A stretch of DNA of 14,402 bases from Gammaproteobacteria bacterium (GCA_029879605.1 JAOUQA010000013.1:1-14402); one strand, 5' to 3'; shown: positions 7,107 through 14,301, numbered from the stretch's first letter. The notes: generated from the letters alone by a model not told the origin. Made by a program: numbers and translations.

Positions 7107-7221
7107 GGTTGTGCCTTCAAATAAAAAATGTGCAAATACATCATGCCAGATGTTCTGACACGGGTTTTATGCAGCATGTATACATGTATGTGATTAATAA
7201 TTCTGTTGATTGCGCTATTTC

Positions 7222-7255
7222 AAAAAAATAGCGAACCTCGGCCGAGGTTCGCTAT
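7222..7255 (-). terminator. Strong rho-independent terminator for the lipoprotein gene at 7275
   Basis: A perfect 28-bp palindrome (14-bp arms, 7228-7255, centre CGGCCG) is followed on the minus strand by a run of seven T (complement of A at 7222-7228). It lies 19 bases after the stop of the gene at 7275-7874 and separates it from the lipoprotein pair downstream. Confidence 0.93.
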
Positions 7256-7274
7256 ATATTCTTCTATTTCTGGT

Positions 7275-7874
7275 TTATTGGAGAGCTAAATGATCAAAAG
7301 CATCAGCTGTTGTTGCGCCAGTTGCATAATCTGTATCGCCATACATTATTGGGGCTGTAGGAACCGTATCATCTACAACATAGAATAGGTCAAATTTTGC
7401 GCCAACAGGAGGCGCATCTGGGCCTGGAGGAGCAGCTGTAATAGTCGCGGATATGACAGTAACAGATTCATTATCTCCTAAAGCTCCAGACCCATCTTGA
7501 GCCTGTGGTGCTGTTGCTGGGCCACCCATACCGTTAACCCAGCCAGTAATGGCAGTTGTTGTGCCTGCTGTAGCGGTTAGTTCAATTGTATAAAGTACTG
7601 TTTCAGTACCAGAGCAACTGGCATCTGTTGAGCTGAATGAAGATTCTGTAATAGATGCGCTAGAGCCAGAAAATACATGTTTGCTTAGAATGTCCACGAC
7701 TGGGTTTGAGTTAGTGTCAGTGCGACAAGGTCTTGCCCAGGCGCCATCCAGGTTTACGGTGTTGCCTGATACGCCAATTACTTCTAATGAAGCGCCGCCA
7801 CCGCTAGAGCTACTATTACAGCCACTGATTGCAAGTGCGATTGTTGATGCAAAAATTAAGGGTTTTAAATTCAT
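7275..7874 (-). CDS. Putative small lipoprotein with Ser/Gly linker (199 aa)
   Basis: The signal segment ends in lipobox 'AISGC' with Cys19, followed by a flexible Ser/Gly linker (residues 20-29). The mature part is beta-rich. The stretch 'LDGAWARPCRTDTNSNP' to 'ASCSGTETVLYTIEL' has a G-x-W followed by two cysteines (50 and 87) that may pair, loosely recalling lipocalin-like 'G-x-W' starts. A Pro/Ala-rich stretch (146-156) separates a C-terminal strand-rich tail. GGAG about six bases upstream supports the ATG. It is transcribed alone, with its own terminator, and is divergent from the response regulator at 8219. The family is not recognised. Confidence 0.8.
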   Translation of the reverse strand: MNLKPLIFASTIALAISGCNSSSSGGGASLEVIGVSGNTVNLDGAWARPCRTDTNSNPVVDILSKHVFSGSSASITESSFSSTDASCSGTETVLYTIELTATAGTTTAITGWVNGMGGPATAPQAQDGSGALGDNESVTVISATITAAPPGPDAPPVGAKFDLFYVVDDTVPTAPIMYGDTDYATGATTADAFDHLALQ

Positions 7875-8218
7875 TATATACTCCAGAGTAAACTACCATG
7901 GTGAAAATAAGGTGAATGAAATTCACGTGAACTAAGTATGGTAAAAGAATGAAAAAACGGTATTGGTAAGAGCGCTTAGGTAATTATTGTTAGTAAGTGA
8001 ATTGGTCAATTTAAAAAGTATATGATTATATTGTTACGTGCTATGTAATTGCAGACTGGTTTGATGGGCTTGTGTATGATTTTGTGTCTAACAAGTTTTT
8101 GATACTGTATGCAGATAAGTAGAAAAGACTAGATATAATTGATTAGTGCTTATTGGTTAAATAAAGTAGATAATGATACTAGTAAAAAAAAGCGGGTAAT
8201 AATGCAGGTTAAATTGAT
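7875..8218. other. Divergent intergenic region between lipoprotein and response regulator
   Basis: About 340 AT-rich bases hold the two divergent promoters. A perfect TATAAT lies at 8134-8139 on the plus strand with no clear -35 box; it would give a leader of about 70 bases to the response regulator. The lack of a -35 would fit an activator-dependent promoter, but this is inference. No ORF or RNA gene is evident. Confidence 0.4.
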
Positions 8219-8884
8219 TTGAAAGTACTGATTGTTGATGATCACAGGCTTTTTGTCGACGGTATGTGTTTGGTATTAGAAAATCTTGATGCATCTGTGC
8301 AAATACTAGATGCAAAGAGTTATGAAGATGCATTGCCGAAGATTAGCGATAATCCGGATCTTGATCTTGTTCTGCTTGACCTGGATCTTCCTGGTATTAG
8401 TGATATTGAGGCTCTAACGTCTATTCGACATCAATTGCCTTCTATACCCGTTGTTATTTTGTCTGGCAATCAGGATGCTGGCAAAGTCCAGGAAATGCTA
8501 AATGCGGGTGCTCAGGGATATATTGTCAAATCTACTAAAGCTAATTCCATGGTTCAGGCTTTGAAGCTTGTGTTTTCAGGCGAGATTTATATTTCGCCTG
8601 AAATTATTTCGCAACAGATAAATTTACAGGCAAGCAAGTCCGAAGGTTGTATTGATTATGTGGAGATGCCATTTACATCTCGGCAACATGATGTTTTAAA
8701 TGAGATGGTTCATGGTTTCTCGAATAAGGAAATTGCAAGAAAACTGGATATTTCAGAATCGACTGTACGTGTTCATGTTGCTGCTATTCTTAAAATCCTG
8801 AATGTTGCAAATCGTACACGTGCAGTGAATGTTGCTATTCAAAAAGGCTGGGTTGAAATGGGCGAGAATGGCAAGTCTATTTAG
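8219..8884 (+). CDS. NarL/FixJ (LuxR)-type response regulator
   Basis: The 221-residue protein has a receiver domain (1-118): acidic pocket Asp7-Asp8, phosphoacceptor Asp54 in 'VLLDLDLPG', Ser82 in 'VVILSGNQ' and Lys104 in 'GYIVKST'. It is followed by a LuxR-type helix-turn-helix (about 152-210): 'FTSRQHDVLNEMVHGFSNKEIA' followed by 'LDISESTVRVHV'. It should act as a phosphorylation-controlled transcription factor in the cytoplasm. The start is TTG at 8219, chosen because the receiver domain begins there (MKVLIVDDH) and the nearby ATG and TTG are out of frame; CAGG at 8205-8208 is a modest ribosome-binding site. It converges on the hybrid kinase gene, and the coding ends overlap by 8 bp, so the two are probably cognate. 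Target genes are unknown. Confidence 0.93.
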   Translation: MKVLIVDDHRLFVDGMCLVLENLDASVQILDAKSYEDALPKISDNPDLDLVLLDLDLPGISDIEALTSIRHQLPSIPVVILSGNQDAGKVQEMLNAGAQGYIVKSTKANSMVQALKLVFSGEIYISPEIISQQINLQASKSEGCIDYVEMPFTSRQHDVLNEMVHGFSNKEIARKLDISESTVRVHVAAILKILNVANRTRAVNVAIQKGWVEMGENGKSI

Positions 8885-10643
8885 GTATAAATGAATTGAG
8901 TGTTGCTCGAAGTTTACCACCGGAAACTGGTTTGTGTAGAACATTGAAGTTGTTTTTATTGATCTCATCTAGGATGTCAGGTGCAGTGTCACCTGTAATG
9001 ATGATTGCAGGTATTGCGTCATCCTGATAGTAATCACAAATTGCATGTATAATCATAATGCCTGTTTCATTGTTTCCTAATCGATAATCAGCAAGTATTA
9101 TATCTGGCTTATTAGTAGGCAGGTTTCTTTGTGTGATTTCTGAAATAGAATTTAGCGGGTAGACATCGCAACCCCATTTGGTTAATAGAATGTTTAGTGC
9201 TTCACGTATCTCGGCTTCATCTTCGATAATAATTATTCGCCGTTCAGTCAATTTATCATCAAAAAATAAGGGGGTATTGATATCTGAAGTTGTATTGTAT
9301 GGAAGGGCAAGAGGAAGTTTAATTGAGAAAACAGAACCTCTACCTGGGTTTGATTGTAAGAGTAGTTCAGTATTAAGTAACTCGGTTAATCGTTTTACGA
9401 TCGAAAGGCCTAGTCCCAGTCCTTCGCTCCTGTTTCGATTTGGGTTGTGAAGCTGTTTAAATTCTTCAAAAATGATATTGATGTTATCAATGCTAATACC
9501 AGTTCCTGTGTCGTAAACAAATATTGTAATTATATCGCCATTTTTTCGGCAGCCAACCAGTACTTTACCATTGTCTGTGTAGCGGATAGCATTTGATACC
9601 AGGTTTCTAAGTATTCGTTCGATGATTTGATGGTCACTGTTAATCCACAGCCTGGTTTGTATAAAGCGTATATCCAGTTTCTTTTCTCTGGCTATTGATT
9701 CAAATTCATTCTTTAATAAATCAAACAGGGGCTGGATGGGGAATGGGTTGCTTGTGACGGTGACGACTTGTGCGTCAAGCTTAGAAATATCAAGTAATGA
9801 CTCAAGCAGGTTTTCCAGCGAAGAGCATGATTTCTTTATTTTTGTAATGATCGCGTTTTGATCTTTGTTCGTATTGCTGTCATCAAGGATGTCAATAAAT
9901 AATCTCATTGAATGTAGTGGCTGGCGAAGATCGTGGCTGGCGGCTGCCAGAAATTTTGTTTTTGATGAGTTAGCAGCTTCGGCCATTTTTTTCTTTGCAT
10001 TTAACTGGTTAACAAGATACTGGTTCTGGTAATTAAGTATAATGGACTTATCCAGTGTGGCCTGGTTTTTTCTTGCAATGATGATCTGTAATACCAGGAA
10101 CAGGACTAGCATCATGCTGAATACGTTAAGCTCGATTGTATTTTCTAAAACTAGCACATAGACAAATGGTAAAATTGTCGGGGTTACAAATGTGTAATAA
10201 GAGATTGCGTAGTTAGCTAATGCAGCAGCGGATCCTACAGAAAGTCCTGTTATGGTCATCAATAATAGTAGTAGTATGGCGATCTCATCTGTTTGTAGAA
10301 ACAGTATTGATGCGGCACCCCATGTGCAGCCAGAAACAAAAGTTGTAAAAGTGAAGATTTGACCCCATTTTATAGTGTCTTTGTCATCATGCTCATGCTT
10401 GTAATATTCTTTAAGTAGTAGATAGCGAAAAGCCGTAAAAAAAGCAAGAAAACTAAACCAGTGTATCGTATAGATGTTTTGGGTTAAATCGAATATTACA
10501 ATTGATAAAAGAAGGGCGGCCAGAATATTGCTCAGAAGAATAAAATTAACCTGTTTATAGAGTGCCTGTATTCTTTTTGCCTGTAACATACCTGCAGGCA
10601 TGATGTTAGCGGTTTTATTCTCGGTGATCGTGTTCTCTAGCAT
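8877..10643 (-). CDS. Membrane-bound hybrid sensor histidine kinase
   Basis: The 588-residue protein begins with about six hydrophobic segments (roughly 34-54, 60-78, 95-115, 120-143, 148-168, 172-190), then a short coiled segment. The HisKA box has His237 in 'AAASHDLRQPLHSMRLF'. The ATPase domain shows the N box (Asn347, Asn351 in 'NLVSNAIRYT'), the G1 box 'DTGTG' (378-382) and the G2 box 'EGLGLGLSIV' (407-416). A C-terminal receiver follows, with acidic Glu474/Asp475, phosphoacceptor Asp519 in 'DIILADYRL' and Lys571. The 'RQPLH' H box is typical of kinases paired with LuxR-type regulators. No Hpt domain is present, so the receiver may modulate the kinase rather than relay. No periplasmic domain is large enough for a ligand pocket, so it may sense within the membrane. 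It starts 6 bases after the GNAT gene stop without a clear ribosome-binding site, suggesting coupling. Confidence 0.93.
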   Translation of the reverse strand: MLENTITENKTANIMPAGMLQAKRIQALYKQVNFILLSNILAALLLSIVIFDLTQNIYTIHWFSFLAFFTAFRYLLLKEYYKHEHDDKDTIKWGQIFTFTTFVSGCTWGAASILFLQTDEIAILLLLLMTITGLSVGSAAALANYAISYYTFVTPTILPFVYVLVLENTIELNVFSMMLVLFLVLQIIIARKNQATLDKSIILNYQNQYLVNQLNAKKKMAEAANSSKTKFLAAASHDLRQPLHSMRLFIDILDDSNTNKDQNAIITKIKKSCSSLENLLESLLDISKLDAQVVTVTSNPFPIQPLFDLLKNEFESIAREKKLDIRFIQTRLWINSDHQIIERILRNLVSNAIRYTDNGKVLVGCRKNGDIITIFVYDTGTGISIDNINIIFEEFKQLHNPNRNRSEGLGLGLSIVKRLTELLNTELLLQSNPGRGSVFSIKLPLALPYNTTSDINTPLFFDDKLTERRIIIIEDEAEIREALNILLTKWGCDVYPLNSISEITQRNLPTNKPDIILADYRLGNNETGIMIIHAICDYYQDDAIPAIIITGDTAPDILDEINKNNFNVLHKPVSGGKLRATLNSFIPK

Positions 10644-10649
10644 GGTTTT

Positions 10650-11108
10650 TTATTTTGGATAAGCTGTCGTTGGAGGGGTTATGTTTTTTGTCATTTTATA
10701 ATGTTGTATGCTGTTAAATAATAAATAAGACTTCTCTTCAATGGTGTATCCCATTTTATGATAGAACCCAATTGCATTTTCTCTGGCATGTAACATGATT
10801 TTATTTATGTTGTTTTTTAGCGCATAAGCTTCCATGTGATCAATCATTGATCGGCCAATGCCCTGGCCTTCGAATTCCCTGGTAACGGCCATATATCTTA
10901 TTTGTGCTGTTGTGTTGTCAATAAATTGCAGGCGTGCAACGGCTATAGTTTTGTTGTCGCATACTGCCATTAAATGATAGCTGTTGTCTTCGTCATTGTC
11001 CTGTTCGCTACCCAGGGCCTGGTTCCATGGTTTTCTTAGTATGCGCCAGCGCAGTTCAAAGTATTGTTTGAATTCTTCTTCTGTCTGGGGTGAAACAAGT
11101 TTGATCAT
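10650..11108 (-). CDS. GNAT-family N-acetyltransferase
   Basis: The 152-residue protein has the GNAT fold pattern. Strand 4 'AQIRYMAV' is followed by the acetyl-CoA pyrophosphate loop 'EFEGQGIGRSMID' (E80-G-Q-G-I-G85, with Glu in the place of the usual Arg/Gln). The C-terminal 'KIMLHARENAIGFYHKMGY' (103-121) is the classic motif B end. The start 'EFKQYFELRWRILRKPW' recalls ElaA-like members. It would transfer an acetyl group from acetyl-CoA to an amine; the acceptor cannot be told from sequence. It lies third in a probable operon, 42 bases after the oxygenase and 6 bases before the kinase. No strong ribosome-binding site is visible. Confidence 0.9.
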   Translation of the reverse strand: MIKLVSPQTEEEFKQYFELRWRILRKPWNQALGSEQDNDEDNSYHLMAVCDNKTIAVARLQFIDNTTAQIRYMAVTREFEGQGIGRSMIDHMEAYALKNNINKIMLHARENAIGFYHKMGYTIEEKSYLLFNSIQHYKMTKNITPPTTAYPK

Positions 11109-11150
11109 TGTTTATGGTGTTGTAAGTAGCAGATAAGTTATTAATTATTG

Positions 11151-11759
11151 CTAGGCGAAGCTTACCCATGTAGTAGCAACATACTTAACACCCTTTTGTA
11201 ATTGTGAATTACGGTGTTCATGGGTCCAGAAAGGAGGGAATAATGCCAGTGTGCCTTCTCTCGGCTGTACGGCAATATCCTGGTACATAAATTCGGTAGC
11301 GCCTCCGGGTCCTGGTACGTCATTTAAATACCACAGGGCTACCAGTTGTCGATCAGCAAAGTCGTGACTGCCGCCATCAATATGCCAGTTATAATATTCG
11401 TTTTCTTCTGTGCGTTGGACTGCATAACCAACATCTTTAAATGGGCCCTTGAAAAAAGGGTAGGTTTGTGAAAATTCCTTCAGTGCGTTGCCAAGTGATC
11501 GAAATAACTCTTTATTGATGTCCTGCCAGTGTTGCAGTCCACTTATGGCTATGTCGGTTGATTTTTTTATGTTGTGGTCTTCTTTAAAGTCCTGGCCGAT
11601 CCTGCCTTTGTACTGGTCTTCCGGGTGGGCTTCAAAACGACGAATGATTTCACGACAGATATCAATGGGTAAGGCATTTTCTTTCAGAAAAATAAAGCTG
11701 CCGGGTTTGATTTCTTTAATGGAAGTCAGGGGCGTGCTCTGGGTTGCATCATGATACAT
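11151..11759 (-). CDS. 2-oxoglutarate/Fe(II)-dependent oxygenase (prolyl-4-hydroxylase-like)
   Basis: The 202-residue protein has the double-stranded beta-helix signature. The metal motif His126-x-Asp128 is in 'YNWHIDGG'; the distal His is 180 or 182 in 'FPPFWTHEHRN', and Lys192 in 'GVKYVATTWVSF' fits the 2-oxoglutarate-binding position. The spacing favours His182 as ligand. The 'LWYLND' and 'GGATEF' strands are typical of prolyl-4-hydroxylase-like members. It is unrelated in detail to the PiuC-type enzyme at 753-1427. Substrates of such small bacterial oxygenases include protein side chains, peptides and small molecules; nothing here decides. It is second in a probable four-gene operon ending in a histidine kinase, which suggests that its product or activity may be tied to the signal sensed. 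A weak GGA lies upstream of the ATG. Confidence 0.88.
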   Translation of the reverse strand: MYHDATQSTPLTSIKEIKPGSFIFLKENALPIDICREIIRRFEAHPEDQYKGRIGQDFKEDHNIKKSTDIAISGLQHWQDINKELFRSLGNALKEFSQTYPFFKGPFKDVGYAVQRTEENEYYNWHIDGGSHDFADRQLVALWYLNDVPGPGGATEFMYQDIAVQPREGTLALFPPFWTHEHRNSQLQKGVKYVATTWVSFA

Positions 11760-11804
11760 GAAAATATCCGTTATTGAGTTTGCGTGTATTGTAAATGGTT
11801 TTCA

Positions 11805-12836
11805 CTAGAAGTAATTGTTTTTAATCAATGCCTCAATGTGAGCCGGACTGTTGTTGCCATACTTTTTATGTGTCTGCATTATTGTTTGAGCCAGTTCAAT
11901 CCAGTGTTTCTCGGCTTTATTAATTAGTTTTTTTATAGCAGAAGTGTTTTTGTTTTTTAGCCAGTGCTGATAGGCATCCATCAGGCTGGGAAAAATAAGT
12001 TTTCGCATGCTGCTTAAATTAGCAAAGTAAAAATGAATTTGGGATATCTCTTCATTGTTAATTAATTTAGGCAGGGTAGAAATTGCATCGGCAATATTAT
12101 CTCGCACCGCACGTACCATGATTTCTGCCTGTGAGCGAGGCAGGTCAATTAACATCAGTTCCCAGTCATCTCCCAGTATCTGGCCGGCTTTGATCTCACC
12201 AATCTCATGATGTAATACGGTATCCACTTCCATATCGGTCATTCTTTCCAGTGAATCATCGGGATTGCTTTTAAAATCGTAACAGGCCAGTGCCCGGGCG
12301 AGCGGGTTTTCCTGTTTGTGCCAGCTGGATTCTTCGACTTTTTCCCAGATAAATCGACGCAGTGATTCTCGACGGATAAATACGCATTGATCCTGGATCA
12401 TCCCTGGTGGTGCAGCCAGGTCACGAGCCAGTTCACGGCCAGCTATATACAAGGTGAAATCATCCAGTTGTTGGGATTGCTCCAGTTCAGCCAGGAAAAA
12501 AACCGGTTTGCCATAGAGTCCATAGCCGCCACTGTATACATAACCCTGTGGGTTCAGTCGTTGATTGACCTGGCGGGTTTCAAAAGGATCTATTTGCTGG
12601 TTATTAATTCCAAGGCTTGAAAAAGCATTGTCCTCGACCTCATCCCAGAGTTGTTCGCGCTGGGTTAGCCAGGGGCCAAGCGCCTCTTTGGATATGCTGG
12701 TGCCATAGGCCTGCTTGCTTTCCCAGCGATAGAATTCCCGCATTTTGAGTAAATAGATACACAGGGTGTAGTTACCGGCATACTGGGCATCAGAAATATG
12801 GCAATTTCTTTGTACCGTGTTCTGTAGTGCTTTCAT
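11805..12836 (-). CDS. Sfum_1244-family-like protein of unknown function
   Basis: The 343-residue soluble protein starts with 'NCHISDAQYAGNYTLCIYLL' and 'KMREFYRWE', a beginning I associate from memory with the uncharacterised Sfum_1244 family seen in sulfur-metabolising bacteria. Other notable stretches are 'NPQGYVYSGGYGLYGKPVFFLAEL' (95-118), 'GRELARDLAAPPGM' (133-146) and 'VLHHEIGEIKAGQ' (207-219). The last has a His-His-Glu-x-x-x-Glu-like cluster that could bind metal. There is no signal peptide or membrane segment. No ribosome-binding site is obvious, but the N-terminal motif supports this start. It is the first gene of a probable operon with oxygenase, GNAT and kinase genes, and is divergent from the gene at 13019 across a promoter region with a perfect palindrome. 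Function is unknown. Confidence 0.8.
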   Translation of the reverse strand: MKALQNTVQRNCHISDAQYAGNYTLCIYLLKMREFYRWESKQAYGTSISKEALGPWLTQREQLWDEVEDNAFSSLGINNQQIDPFETRQVNQRLNPQGYVYSGGYGLYGKPVFFLAELEQSQQLDDFTLYIAGRELARDLAAPPGMIQDQCVFIRRESLRRFIWEKVEESSWHKQENPLARALACYDFKSNPDDSLERMTDMEVDTVLHHEIGEIKAGQILGDDWELMLIDLPRSQAEIMVRAVRDNIADAISTLPKLINNEEISQIHFYFANLSSMRKLIFPSLMDAYQHWLKNKNTSAIKKLINKAEKHWIELAQTIMQTHKKYGNNSPAHIEALIKNNYF

Positions 12837-12901
12837 AATGTCAGAATACCAAAAATCATCGTGGTTAAGCCATACATCCAGTGCATATAAAACCTTAGTA
12901 A

Positions 12902-12915
12902 AATAGTATACTATT
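12902..12915. promoter_or_regulatory. Perfect 14-bp palindrome with back-to-back -10-like boxes
   Basis: The sequence aatagtatactatt is fully palindromic and lies in the divergent region between genes starting at 12836 (-) and 13019 (+). It contains TATACT on both strands (12907-12912 plus, 12905-12910 minus). It could be an operator or two overlapping -10 elements. No good -35 box is found on either side, so the role is uncertain. Confidence 0.4.
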
Positions 12916-13018
12916 CGATCTGTTAATAAACATTCATTTGATCGGGAATAGTGATTCAGGCTGTGACCGATAGAATTACATTCAACTTAATCAGTAACAG
13001 GGTTTAGCAGGTGGTAGT

Positions 13019-13600
13019 GTGAGAATTCGTACCAAATGGCATAACAAGGGCAGAGAAGTTTCCATCGAGGAGAAAGCCAATACCCTGGCTTTTATTTCCT
13101 GGCGTATTGCCATGAAACTGGTGCTCAATCTTGAAAATGAGAATTTTCAGACAGATACCCAGTCCCAGAGACTGGACGTGATTTCTGAAGTACTGGCTTT
13201 CCTGGTATCCGTGAGCGATCGACTGGTGTCGGAACAGATGGAAGAAGATGAGCGTAGAGAGCTGATTACTCATATGGCCCTGAAACTGGCGAATACCTAC
13301 CAGGAAAACTGTGAGGATTTAATAGCCAGGGAAACCGATTATAAGGCCGGGTTTATCGAAACCATGAATCAGCGTCTAAATGCTTATGCTGAATGTGGCT
13401 GGAATAGTGAGAAAGAAGAACCGGGTTTTCAATATAAGCGTGATTTTGGAGACTGTATCAGTCAGCAGATGGGGGAGAAGGATAATAAATGGATTACCGA
13501 GCACATTATAGAAATTGAAGTACCTGAGGCCATGGAAACCCTGAAAAAAGCCAAGTATGAAATGGTGGATGGGAGGAGTACGGCGAGGCTGGGTAATTAG
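13019..13600 (+). CDS. Hypothetical protein (193 aa), highly charged and helical
   Basis: The GTG start at 13019 is supported by CAGGTGG a few bases upstream; no better start is available. The 193-residue product is soluble, rich in Glu, Lys and Arg, and appears nearly all helical. Segments include 'KANTLAFISWRIAMKLVLNLEN' (19-40), 'RLDVISEVLAFLVSVSDRLVSEQMEEDERRELITHMALKLANTYQEN' (51-97) and a C-terminal 'EVPEAMETLKKAKYEM'. Cysteines at 98, 126 and 146 are not in a recognised metal motif. I do not recognise the family. It is divergent from the Sfum_1244-like gene, so shared control is possible. A bidirectional terminator lies 130 bases downstream, after a repeat-like patch. Confidence 0.78.
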   Translation: MRIRTKWHNKGREVSIEEKANTLAFISWRIAMKLVLNLENENFQTDTQSQRLDVISEVLAFLVSVSDRLVSEQMEEDERRELITHMALKLANTYQENCEDLIARETDYKAGFIETMNQRLNAYAECGWNSEKEEPGFQYKRDFGDCISQQMGEKDNKWITEHIIEIEVPEAMETLKKAKYEMVDGRSTARLGN

Positions 13601-13624
13601 TAAACGCCTGCCGTTCATTCCTGT

Positions 13625-13720
13625 TGCAGATAATAGATCCTCGGCTCTGGCTTCCTGCTTCGCTCTAATGCCTGCGTCCGTGTAGGCGTGCATTATCTGC
13701 ATGACCTACATCCCTGTAGG
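13625..13720. repeat. REP/MITE-like palindromic intergenic element
   Basis: A perfect 10-bp inverted repeat (tgcagataat at 13625-13634, attatctgca at 13692-13701) brackets 57 bases. Inside and just outside lie two diverged copies of a small palindrome, 34 bases apart: CCTGCGTCCGTGTAGGC (13671-13687) and CCTACATCCCTGTAGGC (13705-13721). The second has a perfect 6-bp stem. No coding potential or target-site duplication was found. It looks like a dispersed genomic repeat. Confidence 0.55.
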
Positions 13721-13729
13721 CCTCATAAA

Positions 13730-13759
13730 AAAAGGGCCAGATCGAAATCTGGCCCTTTT
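13730..13759. terminator. Bidirectional rho-independent terminator, strongest for the minus strand
   Basis: A 12-bp perfect stem (aaagggccagat at 13731-13742 with atctggcccttt at 13747-13758) and loop CGAA. On the minus strand it is followed by seven T (complement of A at 13727-13733); on the plus strand by TTTT. It lies between convergent genes ending at 13600 (+) and 13788 (-). Confidence 0.92.
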
Positions 13760-13787
13760 AGTTCATATTGGAGTATATGAAAAAAAA

Positions 13788-13982
13788 CTACTTCTTGAAG
13801 TTTGCAGCGTTATCAGTGTTGTGATTGCTGCCATCTTCGAAACCGGCTTCATAAGCTTCGTTAGAACGTTGTTCTTCACGCTCTGGGTTACATACGTAAC
13901 CACCCTGCCAGCCCTGGATATATTCTGGATCGATACCGTCTTTTTCTAACTTAACCACTGTATCGTAGTATTCTTGGTTCAT
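13788..13982 (-). CDS. Small acidic protein (64 aa), possibly ribosome-modulation-factor-like
   Basis: The 64-residue protein has a GGAG-containing ribosome-binding site just upstream of the ATG and a strong terminator about 30 bases after its stop, so it is well supported as a gene. Its core 'YIQGWQGGYVCNPE' (21-34) and 'EEQRSNEAYEAGFEDG' (36-51) recalls, in arrangement, ribosome modulation factor (RMF), which has GYxAG, then Cys-Pro, then RSxWLGGWREA. The match is loose: this protein is acidic, while RMF is basic and needs positive charge to bind rRNA. So RMF-like origin is only a hypothesis, and a DNA-mimic or other regulator is equally open. Its upstream region (13983-14100) holds a hairpin. 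Confidence 0.78.
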   Translation of the reverse strand: MNQEYYDTVVKLEKDGIDPEYIQGWQGGYVCNPEREEQRSNEAYEAGFEDGSNHNTDNAANFKK

Positions 13983-14124
13983 AGCTCACTCCTGATAAAG
14001 GATCGTGTTTAAAACTTGCCGCCGTCCTGAGACAACGAATTCAAATTCTGTTTCTAGCGAATCAGGCATTATAGCCCATTTCTTAATGGGCGCTAAGTAT
14101 ATAGATACTCTCAGGGGGGCTATA

Positions 14125-14283
14125 TATCCCTATAGGGGGGTATGGCCGGACAAAATATAGCGGAATGAGAATTATTCTCCCCATAAGGGATATTCGCGAG
14201 TACTCTATTATAAGGTAGTCTTCAGGCTGTCCAGAACATTGTTATGTTATGACAGGTTGTTTTAGGATATCCCCCTACAGGTA
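14125..14283. promoter_or_regulatory. Three related 7-2-7 inverted repeats resembling NarL-type sites
   Basis: The sites are TATCCCT-AT-AGGGGGG (14125-14140), its minus-strand relative TATCCCT-TA-TGGGGAG (14177-14192 on plus coordinates) and TATCCCC-CT-ACAGGTA (14268-14283). Each is two heptamers facing each other over 2 bp, the arrangement known for NarL/NarP (consensus near TACYYMT). The centres of the first two are 52 bp apart, about five helical turns, and the third ends about 19 bases before the ATG at 14302. The binding protein is not known. Confidence 0.4.
14166..14180. promoter_or_regulatory. Fur-box-like operator
   Basis: TGAGAAT-T-ATTCTCC matches 11 of 14 positions of the 7-1-7 Fur consensus TGATAAT-N-ATTATCA. 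It overlaps the second NarL-like site by 4 bp and lies about 120 bases before the gene at 14302. Iron control is inferred only from the motif. Confidence 0.4.
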
Positions 14284-14301
14284 AAAACAAGAGGCTTTAC
14301 C

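Larger units (their letters stand above)
13983..14301. other. Divergent intergenic region rich in palindromes
   Basis: About 320 bases lie between the small protein (start 13982, -) and the gene at 14302 (+). They contain a hairpin with 7-bp stem (gcccatt 14074-14080, aatgggc 14085-14091), a Fur-box-like site at 14166-14180, and three related inverted repeats at 14125-14140, 14177-14192 and 14268-14283, listed separately. No ORF or RNA gene was recognised. Confidence 0.6.

Noticed and set aside
9178..9450. Plus-strand frame inside the hybrid kinase gene
   Set aside because: Ser-rich antisense shadow of the kinase ATPase/receiver linker, with no start signals.
13376..13949. Open frames on both strands across the end of the 13019 gene and the terminator (13376-13702 minus, 13701-13949 plus)
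   Set aside because: They cross the repeat patch or the strong terminator, overlap supported genes antisense, and lack ribosome-binding sites.
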